From: Bacteroidota bacterium | GTDB lineage: Bacteria; Bacteroidota; Bacteroidia; Chitinophagales; Chitinophagaceae | DNA length: 55,095 nt | NCBI GenBank assembly: GCA_016868475.1 | Contig: VGGU01000009.1 | Location: 1-55,095, forward strand | Direction: 5' to 3' | In this document: in pieces, positions 44,987 through 53,848 of the stretch | Position numbering within the stretch: the first letter of the stretch is position 1 | Layout of the letters: every line of letters begins with the position of its first letter | Notes under the pieces: model-generated | What the model was told of the DNA's origin: nothing | What the model saw: only the letters and a program-made list of their open reading frames with translations | Database searches by the model: none | Position numbers and translations under genes: made by a program

Positions 44987-45364
44987 ATGAGCTACCCTTC
45001 CAATCTTCGTTATACAAAAGAACATGAATGGGTAAGCCTGGAAGGAAATGTGGCTACCATTGGTATTACCGAGTACGCCCAACGGGAACTCGGTGATATA
45101 GTGTTTGTGGAAGTTGATACCATTGGGCAAAATCTTGAAGCAGGCGCCATATTTGGTACGGTTGAGGCTGTAAAAACTGTTTCTGACCTTTTTTTACCCG
45201 TTAGCGGAACTATTGTTGAGCTAAATGCTGCACTAAATGGCGCTCCCGAACTGGTAAACAGTTCGCCCTATGATGAGGGTTGGATGATCAAAATGACCGT
45301 CAATAACCCTGCTGATGTTGACGCCTTATTGGATGCTGCCGGCTATGAACAGCTGGTAGGATAA
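44987..45364 (+). CDS. gcvH: Glycine cleavage system H protein
   Basis: The lipoyl carrier of glycine cleavage. The 125-residue protein has [20 protein letters not shown] at the N-terminus and the lipoylated Lys in [14 protein letters not shown] near residue 63. It is normal in length. I start at ATG 44987 ([10 protein letters not shown]). gcvT and gcvP are not in the window. The vanZ-like gene follows at 9 bases. Confidence 0.96.
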   Translation: MSYPSNLRYTKEHEWVSLEGNVATIGITEYAQRELGDIVFVEVDTIGQNLEAGAIFGTVEAVKTVSDLFLPVSGTIVELNAALNGAPELVNSSPYDEGWMIKMTVNNPADVDALLDAAGYEQLVG

Positions 45365-45373
45365 TCATTTACT

Positions 45374-45808
45374 TTGAGAAGACTTATCATTTCATTTTCG
45401 CTGAGTTTCAGCTGGCTTTTTTTAACCACTTATCTTTTGGTAATGCCATCTGATGGAGAAGGTGGGAAATTAATGCGTTGGCTACATCGCCTTGGCCTCG
45501 AAACATATTTAAAAGATTTGGAAGCCGATAAAATTGTTCATGCCGGGCTTTTTTTTGTGCTAGTAGCCCTTTGGTGTTGGGCTGTAGCTGAGTTAAAAAT
45601 ATCTTATCTCAGCAAGTTCTTACTCTTTATCATTGTAGCACAAACCTGGTTTTTCTACGGCATTGCCATGGAGTTTGTCCAAGAGTATTTGCAAAATGGA
45701 CGATCATATGACGTTAAGGATATGATTGCCGATGGTATTGGATGCGGTCTGGCTTTATTAGCATCATTGCTCTTTATCAGCCGTAAGCAATCAACAGACC
45801 TTCAGTAA
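45374..45808 (+). CDS. VanZ-like membrane protein
   Basis: A 144-residue protein with about four helices. DKIVHAGLFFVLVALW near residue 52 is the typical VanZ-family Asp-Lys-x-x-His segment, and EFVQEYLQNGRSYDVKDMIA near residue 104 matches the family's ExxQ...R..D.xD.xxN-type region. The start is TTG; the first internal ATG (45443) would remove the first helix. Function of this family is unclear beyond teicoplanin resistance in a few cases. Confidence 0.8.
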   Translation: MRRLIISFSLSFSWLFLTTYLLVMPSDGEGGKLMRWLHRLGLETYLKDLEADKIVHAGLFFVLVALWCWAVAELKISYLSKFLLFIIVAQTWFFYGIAMEFVQEYLQNGRSYDVKDMIADGIGCGLALLASLLFISRKQSTDLQ

Positions 45809-45835
45809 AAAAAACGATCCCTGTGGAAACAGGGA
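45807..45835 (-). terminator. Intrinsic terminator downstream of prfA
   Basis: TCCCTGT and ACAGGGA form a 7-pair stem with a 4-base loop. On the minus strand it is followed by TCG and eight T, a canonical terminator. It lies 112 bases beyond the prfA stop. The T-run overlaps the vanZ-like stop codon. Confidence 0.85.
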
Positions 45836-45862
45836 CCGCAACCAAAACTAACTGCTTATGAG

Positions 45863-45894
45863 AAGAGTGAACGCTAATCACTTCAATCACTCTT
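45863..45894. repeat. Second inverted repeat between vanZ-like gene and prfA
   Basis: AAGAGTGA (45863-45870) and TCACTCTT (45887-45894) form a perfect 8-pair stem with a 16-base loop. There is no T-run. On the plus strand an 18-codon frame (45858-45914, beginning MRRVNANHF) spans it. Whether either is functional is unknown. Confidence 0.6.
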
Positions 45895-45947
45895 ATAACG
45901 TGAAATTAGGATGAAGGTTGCGGGTTAAGTGTTAAAGAAATGAGAAG

Positions 45948-47012
45948 TTATTGTTGTCGGGTAAGCTTTTCTGCATTCTCGGCAAATTGCAATGCTTCTA
46001 ATAACTCCTGAATATCTCCATTCAAAACAGCATCCAGGTTATAAAGCGTTAACCCAATTCGATGATCGGTTACGCGTCCCTGCGGAAAATTATACGTCCG
46101 AATTTTAGCACTGCGATCGCCCGTGCTAACCAAGCTTTTACGATGGCGGGATATCTCATCCTCCTGCTTGCGAACCTGCTCTTCGTAAAGCTTTGTTCGT
46201 AGCATTTGCATGGCTTTTTCCCGATTGCCCAATTGTGAGCGCTCGGTTTGGCAGATCACCACGGTTCCTGTGGGGATATGGGTTAGCATAACCTTGGTTT
46301 CCACTTTATTTACGTTCTGACCTCCAGCTCCTCCGCTTCGGGCTGTTTCCATTTTTACGTCTGCCGGATTTAATTCAAAGTCAACTTCTTCGGCCTCAGG
46401 CATTACGGCTACTGTGGCTGCCGATGTGTGTACACGCCCGCTAGCCTCGGTATCAGGTACTCGCTGTACGCGATGTACTCCACTTTCAAATTTCATGACA
46501 CCGTAAACATCCTCTCCTACCACCTCCAGCTGAACCTCTTTGTAACCACCAACAGTGCCTTCGTTTTCACTGAGTACCGCTGTTTTCCATCCCCTTCTGT
46601 CGCAATAGCGCATATACATACGTAATAGGTCTCCCGCAAAAAGACTGGCCTCGTCGCCTCCGGTTCCGGCCCTGATTTCGAGAATAGCATTTTTTTCGTC
46701 TTGAGGATCCTTAGGAATCAGTAACTGACGAATTTGCGCCTCCAGTTCTTCCTTTTTAATATCCAGTGCTGGCGCTTCTTCTTTAGCCAGTTCGCGTAAC
46801 TCTTCATCACTGCCTGCAACTGCTTCCTTATAAAATTCAATGTCTTCCAACACACGCTTATAGGATAAATAGGCGTTTACAATTTTTTCCAGACTCCGGT
46901 ATTCCTTGCTGGTTTCAGCAAATTTTTTATTGTTCCCTACAATCTCAGGATTAGTCAGGGCTACACCCAATTGGTCAAATCTGGCTTTTATGGCTTCGAG
47001 ACGGTCTAGCAT
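45948..47012 (-). CDS. prfA: Peptide chain release factor 1
   Basis: Recognises UAA and UAG stops and triggers peptide release. The 354-residue protein has the GGQ motif in [14 protein letters not shown] near residue 230. The anticodon-like loop region is visible as [17 protein letters not shown] near residue 185 (PET in E. coli RF1, PDT here). The start ATG 47012 is 14 bases after TACTTTTG, and a terminator lies downstream. Confidence 0.96.
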   Translation of the reverse strand: MLDRLEAIKARFDQLGVALTNPEIVGNNKKFAETSKEYRSLEKIVNAYLSYKRVLEDIEFYKEAVAGSDEELRELAKEEAPALDIKKEELEAQIRQLLIPKDPQDEKNAILEIRAGTGGDEASLFAGDLLRMYMRYCDRRGWKTAVLSENEGTVGGYKEVQLEVVGEDVYGVMKFESGVHRVQRVPDTEASGRVHTSAATVAVMPEAEEVDFELNPADVKMETARSGGAGGQNVNKVETKVMLTHIPTGTVVICQTERSQLGNREKAMQMLRTKLYEEQVRKQEDEISRHRKSLVSTGDRSAKIRTYNFPQGRVTDHRIGLTLYNLDAVLNGDIQELLEALQFAENAEKLTRQQ

Positions 47013-47026
47013 AGTTATTAGGAGCG

Positions 47027-47034
47027 CAAAAGTA
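47027..47034 (-). promoter_or_regulatory. Predicted -7 element (TACTTTTG) of prfA
   Basis: TACTTTTG on the minus strand ends 14 bases before the prfA ATG. It is only 7 bases away from the divergent -7 element of the amidohydrolase gene, so the two promoters must interfere. Confidence 0.5.
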
Positions 47035-47041
47035 ATAAGAA

Positions 47042-47049
47042 TAATTTTG
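47042..47049 (+). promoter_or_regulatory. Predicted -7 element (TAATTTTG) of amidohydrolase
   Basis: TAATTTTG ends 4 bases before ATG 47054. The whole divergent region is 41 bases. Confidence 0.5.
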
Positions 47050-47053
47050 GACC

Positions 47054-48229
47054 ATGGCCTTTTTCAAATTCAAAGCTTCGCGCCTGTTTGATGGCGAACA
47101 ATTTATTGACAATAGCGTGCTAATTACAAAGCAAGATGGTACCATCGAAGCCATTGTTGCAACCGAGGAAGCCGGCGAAGAAATAGCATTGCTGGACGGT
47201 ATTTTAATGCCCGGATTGATCAATTGTCATTGCCATCTTGAATTGAGTCACTTAAAAAATGTGATCCCCCCTGGTACTGGTTTGATTGAATTTCTTTGCT
47301 CAGTGGTTACTAAGCGAGGATATGATCCCGCCATAATTCAAGCTTGTATTGCGTTAGCAGAAAAAGAAATGTGGGATAATGGTATTGTGGCCGTTGGAGA
47401 CATTGGGAATACAGCTGATACAGCAATCACCAAAGCAAATAGTAAAATTTATTGGCAAAACTTTGTGGAAGTGCTCAGCTTTACAGATCAAACAGCCTCG
47501 GAGCAGTTTGCGCACTATCAAAATCAACAGGCAATCCTGCAAAAAGCATTGGAACAAAGTTCCACCCCCTCCAGAACCACATTAGTTCCTCACGCTCCTT
47601 ATAGTATTTCTCCCAAAACATTCGAGTTGATCAATCAACATACAGCCGGGCAAATTATTTCCATTCACAATCAGGAACATGCTGCCGAAAACGAACTTTA
47701 TCAAACGGGAGGCGGAGAATATTTACGTTTATTTAAAATTTTTGGGATCGACTCTTCGCCCTTTCCCATAACGGGACTCAATAGCATCCAATCTGTTTTA
47801 CCTTATTTTAACCAGGGCCAAACTATTTTTTTGATTCATAACACCTGTATGACTGATGCAGACATCAGTTGGGCAAACAGTTGGGCGACCCAGCACCAAA
47901 TTCGATTAGTCTATGGTCTTTGCATCAATGCCAATTTGTATATCGAGAATAAAGTTCCTCCAATAGAATCGTTGCAAGCGCACCAGTGTGAGATAGTGTT
48001 AGGCACTGACAGTTATAGCAGCAATTGGCAGTTGAGTATTGCCAAAGAAATACAATCAGTATGCCAGCATTTTCCCAATCTGCCACTTGAGAAAGTATTA
48101 CAATGGGCTACTTCGGCTGGTGCCAGGGCGCTTCAATGGGATGATCAATTGGGAAGTTTTACAAAAGGGAAAAAACCAGGAGTTGCGTTGTTGAATATTG
48201 AGTCAGGTCTTTCAAAACGTATCGTCTGA
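47054..48229 (+). CDS. Amidohydrolase-superfamily metal-dependent deaminase/hydrolase
   Basis: A 391-residue TIM-barrel amidohydrolase with metal ligands His59 and His61 in [10 protein letters not shown], a later VPHAPYSIS His, [11 protein letters not shown] near residue 215, and [10 protein letters not shown] near residue 327 (Asp). The HCHLELS pattern resembles aminodeoxyfutalosine deaminase and S-adenosylhomocysteine or guanine deaminase-like enzymes, but no futalosine-pathway gene is nearby. The substrate is open. Its stop is 1 base from the convergent recO stop. Confidence 0.87.
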   Translation: MAFFKFKASRLFDGEQFIDNSVLITKQDGTIEAIVATEEAGEEIALLDGILMPGLINCHCHLELSHLKNVIPPGTGLIEFLCSVVTKRGYDPAIIQACIALAEKEMWDNGIVAVGDIGNTADTAITKANSKIYWQNFVEVLSFTDQTASEQFAHYQNQQAILQKALEQSSTPSRTTLVPHAPYSISPKTFELINQHTAGQIISIHNQEHAAENELYQTGGGEYLRLFKIFGIDSSPFPITGLNSIQSVLPYFNQGQTIFLIHNTCMTDADISWANSWATQHQIRLVYGLCINANLYIENKVPPIESLQAHQCEIVLGTDSYSSNWQLSIAKEIQSVCQHFPNLPLEKVLQWATSAGARALQWDDQLGSFTKGKKPGVALLNIESGLSKRIV

Positions 48230-48230
48230 T

Positions 48231-48980
48231 CTACTGCAACATGGCAGACAAAACGGGTAATGATTTTAATGGACGAAAGTCTTGAATATGATATACAAAA
48301 TAGGTTTCCAACTGCTGAAGTAATTGACGACGCATTTTCTGATTCATTTTTATTTCTTCGAGTTCCTCCAATTGTCTTGTTCTTAATAACTCAACGCAAT
48401 TACTTGCCATTTTACCTTCCAAATAATTTTGGTGTAAGGGAGGATTATGTGTAATAACAGAGTCGACTAAATCAAAATAAAGCGGGCCTTCCTCGGCATT
48501 GGCAATTCGCGGAGAAACGCCAAAGAAGTGGGTAAGCTGCAATGCAAAAAACAGAGATAGATTGGCCGTTACTGCGGGCGAAGCCTGATCCAACTGAAGC
48601 AGACAGTCTTCGGTAAATTGGAATAAGGGTTGATTTTCCTCAGGTTGCTTTAAGCAATGCGCAAGTAATTCCACAATAAATAAGGCCACTGCATTTTTAG
48701 TAACCTGTTGAAAAATATGCTCATACAAATGCCCCCACTGAAATTCCCGAATCCTGTTTAGCGAGCCACCATCATGGTGGTAAACAACTAAATCTAATAA
48801 AGCTGCCGGATGAAATAAATTAGCCTTCCCTCTGTTGCGACCCGTTGCGGTCCTAACGCCATTGACCAAATAGGACTGTAGTCCAAACAATTCGGTATAG
48901 ACGGTTACAATCAGGGAGGTTTCCCCATACTTTACCGTTCGTAATACAATTCCCTTGGTTTTAAATAGTTTAGAAGACAT
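48231..48980 (-). CDS. recO: DNA repair protein RecO
   Basis: A RecF-pathway mediator that loads RecA. The 249-residue protein has an N-terminal OB fold (FKTKGIVLRTVKYGETSLIV, TELFGLQSYLVNGVRT) and a helical C-terminal region. No clear Cys4 zinc motif is visible, as in many Bacteroidota RecO. The start is ATG 48980, 13 bases from TAGGTTTG. Confidence 0.92.
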   Translation of the reverse strand: MSSKLFKTKGIVLRTVKYGETSLIVTVYTELFGLQSYLVNGVRTATGRNRGKANLFHPAALLDLVVYHHDGGSLNRIREFQWGHLYEHIFQQVTKNAVALFIVELLAHCLKQPEENQPLFQFTEDCLLQLDQASPAVTANLSLFFALQLTHFFGVSPRIANAEEGPLYFDLVDSVITHNPPLHQNYLEGKMASNCVELLRTRQLEELEEIKMNQKMRRQLLQQLETYFVYHIQDFRPLKSLPVLSAMLQ

Positions 48981-48993
48981 ATTTCTCAGAAAG

Positions 48994-49020
48994 CAAACCT
49001 ATTAAATCGAACCCGATCAA
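48994..49020 (-). promoter_or_regulatory. Predicted promoter of recO
   Basis: TTG (49018-49020), a 16-base spacer and TAGGTTTG (48994-49001) on the minus strand. Confidence 0.5.
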
Positions 49021-49055
49021 TTTTGCTTTTCTTTGCACGGGATAAAATTTCTTTT

Positions 49056-51386
49056 ATGTGGCAACGGCTAGGACAATTAATTCTAAAATACCGACTCTCG
49101 CTCCTGATCGTTCTATTAGCGACCACCGTCGGAATGGGCTACCTGGCAAGTAAGGTTGAACTAAGTTATGAGTTCACTCGGGCTATTCCACTGGATAATC
49201 CCAAATACAAATCCTATCAGGCATTTCGTGAAAAATTTGGGGAGGATGGAAATCTGTTGGTGATTGGTGTTCAAACAAAGGAGCTTTTTGATTCAAGCAC
49301 TTTTCAATCTTATGTACAGTTACAAGAGGATTTGAAAAAAGTGAATGGTGTAGAAGATATTCTTGCTGTGCCTACAGCGGTGGAATTGATCAAAGATGCC
49401 TCTACCGAGCGCCTGAAAGTAATTCCCTTATTTGATACCCAAAACTTTGCGCAGGATAAAATTGATAGCGGCTTACTTCGTTTTCGTAAGCTCCCATTTT
49501 ATCAGGGATTATTGTACAATGCTGAAACAAACGCCTATCTCATGGGAGTTCGGATCAATAAAGATCTGATGAATTCCAAAAAAAGAGAGATAGTAGTTAA
49601 TGAAGTAGAGTCAATTGCTAAAGATTTCGAAAACAAATCAGGGATTGCCATTCATTTGAGCGGACTACCCTACATCCGGAGCAAAGTAGCTCTTATGATT
49701 CAGGACGAAATGGAATTTTTCCTGATTGCCTCCGTGGTGCTTTCTGCCCTGATACTTTTACTCTTTTTCCGTTCCGTGAGCGCCATGTTATTGTCTATTG
49801 CGGTGGTGGGAATAGGCGTTATTTGGAGTGTGGGCACTTTAGAACTATTTGGTTTTAAAATCAGTTTGCTCACAGCTCTGATTCCACCGTTGGTAGTAGT
49901 GATAGGAATTCCCAATTGTATCTATTTCCTGAACAAATTTCACGTGGCCTGGAATCAAACGGGCGATAAGAAGCGTGCTTTGGTAACCATGGTAGACAAA
50001 ATGGGAGTGGTAACCTTATTTTGCAATGTTTCCGCTGCAATAGGATTTGCAGTGTTTGCCTTAACCAGTAGTCAAATATTGAAAGAATTTGGGTTGGTTG
50101 CCGGCATCAATATCATGGCCTTATTTTTTATTTCATTGCTTTTTATTCCTACTGTTCTTAGTTATTTACCTCCGCCTAAAACAAGGCATACCCGCTATCT
50201 TGAAAACCCAAGATTAAACAGGTGGCTAACCAGAATGGAAAAATGGTCTTTGAATCACAGGAAAATAATTTATGGAACTACTACTGTTTGTGTAATGGCG
50301 GCAATTGTTGGAATATTCAAACTAAAGAGCGAAGCTTTTATAGTGGATGACCTGCCAAAATCCAATACCGTTTATACCGATTTGAAATTTTTTGAAGCTC
50401 ACTTCAAAGGAGTAATGCCGCTAGAAATAGTAATTGATACCAAAAAGAAGCAAGGTGTTACACGTAATCTGCGAAACCTGGAAGGTATTGACTCCTTGTC
50501 CAGTTACCTGGCTTCTGTACCAGGTATTGCTCGCCCGTTGAGTGTAGCCGAAGGCTTAAAGTTTGCCAGACAAGCTTTTTTTGACGGAGATCCCGCCAGT
50601 TACGCGCTTCCAAACAGTTACGATTTGCCTGCATTGGCGCAATACCTCAGCTTAAAAGACAGTTCCGCACAAAAAAATTCATTAGGAAAATTAGTGGGCT
50701 CGTTTATGGACCAAAACAGGCAGCAGGCACGAATAAGCGTGAGCATGGCTGATATTGGAAGCTATAGGTTACCCGGACTATTGGATAGTATTCAACAACA
50801 GGCCGATTTAATTTTCAATGAAGGTCAAGAGAAAAAATTAGGTATTGAATTAACAGGAACCAGCGTTACCTTTTTAGAGGGAAGCCGATTTATCATCAAC
50901 GGACTCAAGGAAAGTATTTTTTGGGCATTCTTGCTGATCAGTCTTTGTATGTTGTATCTGTTTAGTTCAGTGCGGATCCTATTGTGTTCCTTAATTCCCA
51001 ATATTATTCCCTTGGTTATTACAGCAGGAGTAATGGGTTGGGCTGGTGTACCACTTAAGCCATCCACCGTATTGGTGTTTAGTGTTGCATTAGGCATTGC
51101 TATTGATGTTACGATTCGTTTTTTGGTTAATTATAAACAAGAACTGCCCCACTTTCAGCAGGATGTTAGAAGAACAGTTATTCAAACTATTTACAGTACC
51201 GGCATCAGCATCATCTACACTTCATTGGTGTTGATAGCCGGGTTTGTTATTTTCTGCTTCAGTGAGTTCGGTGGTACCATGGCATTGGGTTGGTTAACTT
51301 CACTAACGCTGATAACGGCAACGCTCACTAACCTTATTTTACTACCTGCTTTACTTCTTACATCAAGTACCAAGAAGAAGTCCTGA
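49056..51386 (+). CDS. MMPL/RND-superfamily exporter
   Basis: A 776-residue membrane protein with two homologous halves, each one helix, a large extracytoplasmic domain and a five-helix bundle (about 230-370 and 630-770). The segment VVLSALILLLFFRSVSAM in the first half and its counterpart ISLCMLYLFSSVRILL in the second are RND-like. Members export lipids or hydrophobic compounds; the substrate here is unknown. I start at ATG 49056. The frame begins with a TTG at 49023 that is unlikely to be used. Confidence 0.88.
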   Translation: MWQRLGQLILKYRLSLLIVLLATTVGMGYLASKVELSYEFTRAIPLDNPKYKSYQAFREKFGEDGNLLVIGVQTKELFDSSTFQSYVQLQEDLKKVNGVEDILAVPTAVELIKDASTERLKVIPLFDTQNFAQDKIDSGLLRFRKLPFYQGLLYNAETNAYLMGVRINKDLMNSKKREIVVNEVESIAKDFENKSGIAIHLSGLPYIRSKVALMIQDEMEFFLIASVVLSALILLLFFRSVSAMLLSIAVVGIGVIWSVGTLELFGFKISLLTALIPPLVVVIGIPNCIYFLNKFHVAWNQTGDKKRALVTMVDKMGVVTLFCNVSAAIGFAVFALTSSQILKEFGLVAGINIMALFFISLLFIPTVLSYLPPPKTRHTRYLENPRLNRWLTRMEKWSLNHRKIIYGTTTVCVMAAIVGIFKLKSEAFIVDDLPKSNTVYTDLKFFEAHFKGVMPLEIVIDTKKKQGVTRNLRNLEGIDSLSSYLASVPGIARPLSVAEGLKFARQAFFDGDPASYALPNSYDLPALAQYLSLKDSSAQKNSLGKLVGSFMDQNRQQARISVSMADIGSYRLPGLLDSIQQQADLIFNEGQEKKLGIELTGTSVTFLEGSRFIINGLKESIFWAFLLISLCMLYLFSSVRILLCSLIPNIIPLVITAGVMGWAGVPLKPSTVLVFSVALGIAIDVTIRFLVNYKQELPHFQQDVRRTVIQTIYSTGISIIYTSLVLIAGFVIFCFSEFGGTMALGWLTSLTLITATLTNLILLPALLLTSSTKKKS

Positions 51387-51392
51387 TCAGGT

Positions 51393-51400
51393 TATCTTTG
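51393..51400 (+). promoter_or_regulatory. Predicted -7 element (TATCTTTG) of obg
   Basis: TATCTTTG lies 6 bases after the exporter stop and 19 bases before the GTG start of obg. Confidence 0.45.
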
Positions 51401-51419
51401 CCAGGCATAAACACCTCCT

Positions 51420-52424
51420 GTGGAAAAATCCAATTTTGTAGATCAAATCAGAATTTATTGTCGTAGTGGTCATGGGGGTGCGGGCAATAAACATTTTATG
51501 CGTAATAAGTTCACGGCCATGGGTGGGCCTGATGGTGGTGATGGAGGAAGAGGCGCGCATATCATCTTAAAAGGAAACCGAAACCTTTGGACCCTTTTGC
51601 ATCTTAGGTATTATAAAAATGTATTGGCAGAGGATGGAGAAAAAGGAGGCGCTAATAATTGTCACGGACGTGATGGAAAAGATATTATCATTGAAGTTCC
51701 ATTGGGAACCATTGCAAGGGACGAAGAATCCGGCAAACAGGAAATAGAAATATTAGAAGATGGACAGGAGATTGTTTGGTTACCAGGTGGTAAAGGCGGA
51801 TTAGGTAATTCGCATTTTGCTACGCCTACCAATCAGGCCCCGGAACATGCTCAACCGGGTCTGCCAGGAGTGGAAGGATGGAAAGTGTTGGAGTTAAAAG
51901 TACTCGCAGATGTTGGTTTGGTAGGATTTCCCAACGCAGGCAAGTCTACCCTTTTATCTGTAATTACTGCTGCAAAACCCAAAATTGCAGACTATGCTTT
52001 TACCACCATCACCCCAAATTTGGGTATTGTAGATTATCGGGATGGACGCAGTTTTTGTATGGCCGATCTACCAGGGATTATTGAAGGGGCCGCAGAAGGT
52101 CGTGGGCTAGGACATCGCTTTCTTAGACATATTGAGCGTAATGCAGCACTGCTTTTTTTAATTCCTGCCGACAGCAAGGATCATAACAAAGAATACCAGA
52201 TCCTGGTCAATGAGTTGGAACAATACAACCCTGAGTTATTACACAAGCAATTTTTAATTGCCATTAGTAAAGCGGATATGTTGGATGAAGAACTTAAGAA
52301 AGCAATTGAAAATGAGATGCCCAAAACTGTACCGCTACTATTTATTTCCTCGATAACCCATCAAGGTATCACGGCACTAAAAGACAAGCTGTGGACTCTT
52401 TTGAATGAGCCGATTCATCAATAA
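51420..52424 (+). CDS. obg: Obg/CgtA GTPase
   Basis: A ribosome-associated GTPase. The 334-residue protein has an N-terminal glycine-rich Obg fold ([29 protein letters not shown]), then G1 [11 protein letters not shown] near residue 165, G2/G3 [20 protein letters not shown] near residue 212, and G4 SKAD near residue 281. There is no C-terminal OCT domain. The start codon is GTG. Its 3' end overlaps the convergent chitinase-like gene by 7 bases. Confidence 0.97.
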   Translation: MEKSNFVDQIRIYCRSGHGGAGNKHFMRNKFTAMGGPDGGDGGRGAHIILKGNRNLWTLLHLRYYKNVLAEDGEKGGANNCHGRDGKDIIIEVPLGTIARDEESGKQEIEILEDGQEIVWLPGGKGGLGNSHFATPTNQAPEHAQPGLPGVEGWKVLELKVLADVGLVGFPNAGKSTLLSVITAAKPKIADYAFTTITPNLGIVDYRDGRSFCMADLPGIIEGAAEGRGLGHRFLRHIERNAALLFLIPADSKDHNKEYQILVNELEQYNPELLHKQFLIAISKADMLDEELKKAIENEMPKTVPLLFISSITHQGITALKDKLWTLLNEPIHQ

Positions 52425-53761
52425 CTTCTGCCTACCGTATCACAGGCAGCTTTGAGGAGCGAATTAGCATCAGGCGCATCTTGCCATTTTTCCCAAAACA
52501 TTACTCCGGCTGCAATGTCCTTCGACAATTTTGCCTTACGCTTTACCGTATACTGTCCGTTGTAGTAAATGGTGTAATTAGTAAAACTGCCTGCGCTCAC
52601 AATGGCTGAATCTAATTGAGCATTTCCGCCCTGAGAAAGAATATTTCGATAAGAAAGCACCGTATTGGTTTGCGTAATTCCTGAAGGCCTGCCATAAGCG
52701 GGAATACCCAAAACTGCTTTTGAAGCGGGCATTCCTCTGGTATTAATCCAGTAATTCAAACAAAGTGATGCGAGGACATAATCACTATGATGACGATAAG
52801 GCACAGTAGTGCTAAAATCATCATAGGCCATGATGTTGAAAAAATCAACTATGGGAAATAATTCATTGCGAATGGCGTCACGAATGCCCCCGGCGTATTT
52901 ACCTGCAGTAATAGCACAGGATAAATAATACCGACCATCCCGATGCAAAGAATCAGCTAATTCTTTCATCAATGCGGTAAAGATTACATCCGATCCATCT
53001 GAAGTAGTTGGAAATTCCCAATCCATATCCACTCCGTCGAGTTGCTGCGTTCGCACTACATTCATAACATCTCGAATAAAATTGGTTCGTCCCTGTGGAC
53101 TAGATGCCATATTCTTAAAATTGGTTTTGCCGTCTCCCGCCCCATCATTGATCCCCAATAAAATCTTTGCATTATTGGAACGTGCTTTGCCAGCCACGGC
53201 AGCTAAGCTTGAAGTGGAAGAGCCAGGAGAAACCAAAGTCCCGACCGCGTTGACCTGATAGAATGCATAAATCACTACGTTAGTCATTCTAAATTTTACA
53301 TCGGGCACATCAGCAATAGGTCTATAGTAAGGGAAATACCCCACTACATGATAACCAAGAGAAGCGGGGTTGCTAATAACTATATAAGTGAAAGAACGGG
53401 CCGTAGGTTCACATCCCGTAGCAGGGCCCGTTGTGTTACGGGGTACTACATACCAGAAATAAGTAGTATTAGGGGTGGCAGGAATCGTAACAGTATGAGA
53501 AGTGCCCACTACTGCATTAGCCGCTAAGGTGCTGGAAGAAGGGGTGGTGCCCAGATATATATCGTAACTACTGGCCGTGCTCACTGCAGACCAGGACAAT
53601 TGTACGCTGGTATTTGTTACAAAAGCCCCGTTAGCTGGTGCCACAAGGCTTGCACAGCCCGGAACTGAAGGGGTGGGTGGCGGAGGAACGGAGTCCTTTT
53701 TTCGACAGGTGCTAAAAAAAATTAGGACAAGCCCGATAATAAGCAATCGATTAACTCTCAT
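52418..53761 (-). CDS. GH18 (chitinase-like) lipoprotein
   Basis: A 447-residue protein. It starts with a lipoprotein-type signal with Cys19 (FFSTCRKKD), then a Pro-rich linker, a fibronectin type III-like domain at about 36-128, and a GH18 barrel from about 135. The catalytic motif DGVDMDWE is at 242-249, with catalytic Glu249 and Asp247 and Asp245 intact. [11 protein letters not shown]-like [11 protein letters not shown] follows. It hydrolyses chitin-type or N-glycan-type GlcNAc links; which is not decidable here. The start follows a well-spaced promoter. Confidence 0.91.
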   Translation of the reverse strand: MRVNRLLIIGLVLIFFSTCRKKDSVPPPPTPSVPGCASLVAPANGAFVTNTSVQLSWSAVSTASSYDIYLGTTPSSSTLAANAVVGTSHTVTIPATPNTTYFWYVVPRNTTGPATGCEPTARSFTYIVISNPASLGYHVVGYFPYYRPIADVPDVKFRMTNVVIYAFYQVNAVGTLVSPGSSTSSLAAVAGKARSNNAKILLGINDGAGDGKTNFKNMASSPQGRTNFIRDVMNVVRTQQLDGVDMDWEFPTTSDGSDVIFTALMKELADSLHRDGRYYLSCAITAGKYAGGIRDAIRNELFPIVDFFNIMAYDDFSTTVPYRHHSDYVLASLCLNYWINTRGMPASKAVLGIPAYGRPSGITQTNTVLSYRNILSQGGNAQLDSAIVSAGSFTNYTIYYNGQYTVKRKAKLSKDIAAGVMFWEKWQDAPDANSLLKAACDTVGRSY

Positions 53762-53777
53762 TACTACAGTTGGTACT

Positions 53778-53807
53778 CAAATTTATCGATAAATGGTAAA
53801 GGGGCAA
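53778..53807 (-). promoter_or_regulatory. Predicted promoter of GH18 lipoprotein
   Basis: TTG (53805-53807), a 19-base spacer and TAAATTTG (53778-53785) on the minus strand, ending 16 bases before ATG 53761. This is the best full match to the Bacteroidota consensus in the window. Confidence 0.6.
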
Positions 53808-53821
53808 TAACTCGTTTTTCG

Positions 53822-53829
53822 TAGGTTTG
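53822..53829 (+). promoter_or_regulatory. Predicted -7 element (TAGGTTTG) of S46 peptidase
   Basis: TAGGTTTG ends 19 bases before ATG 53849. No clear TTG -33 is present. Confidence 0.45.
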
Positions 53830-53848
53830 ACCTCTAAATTTTTAATCC

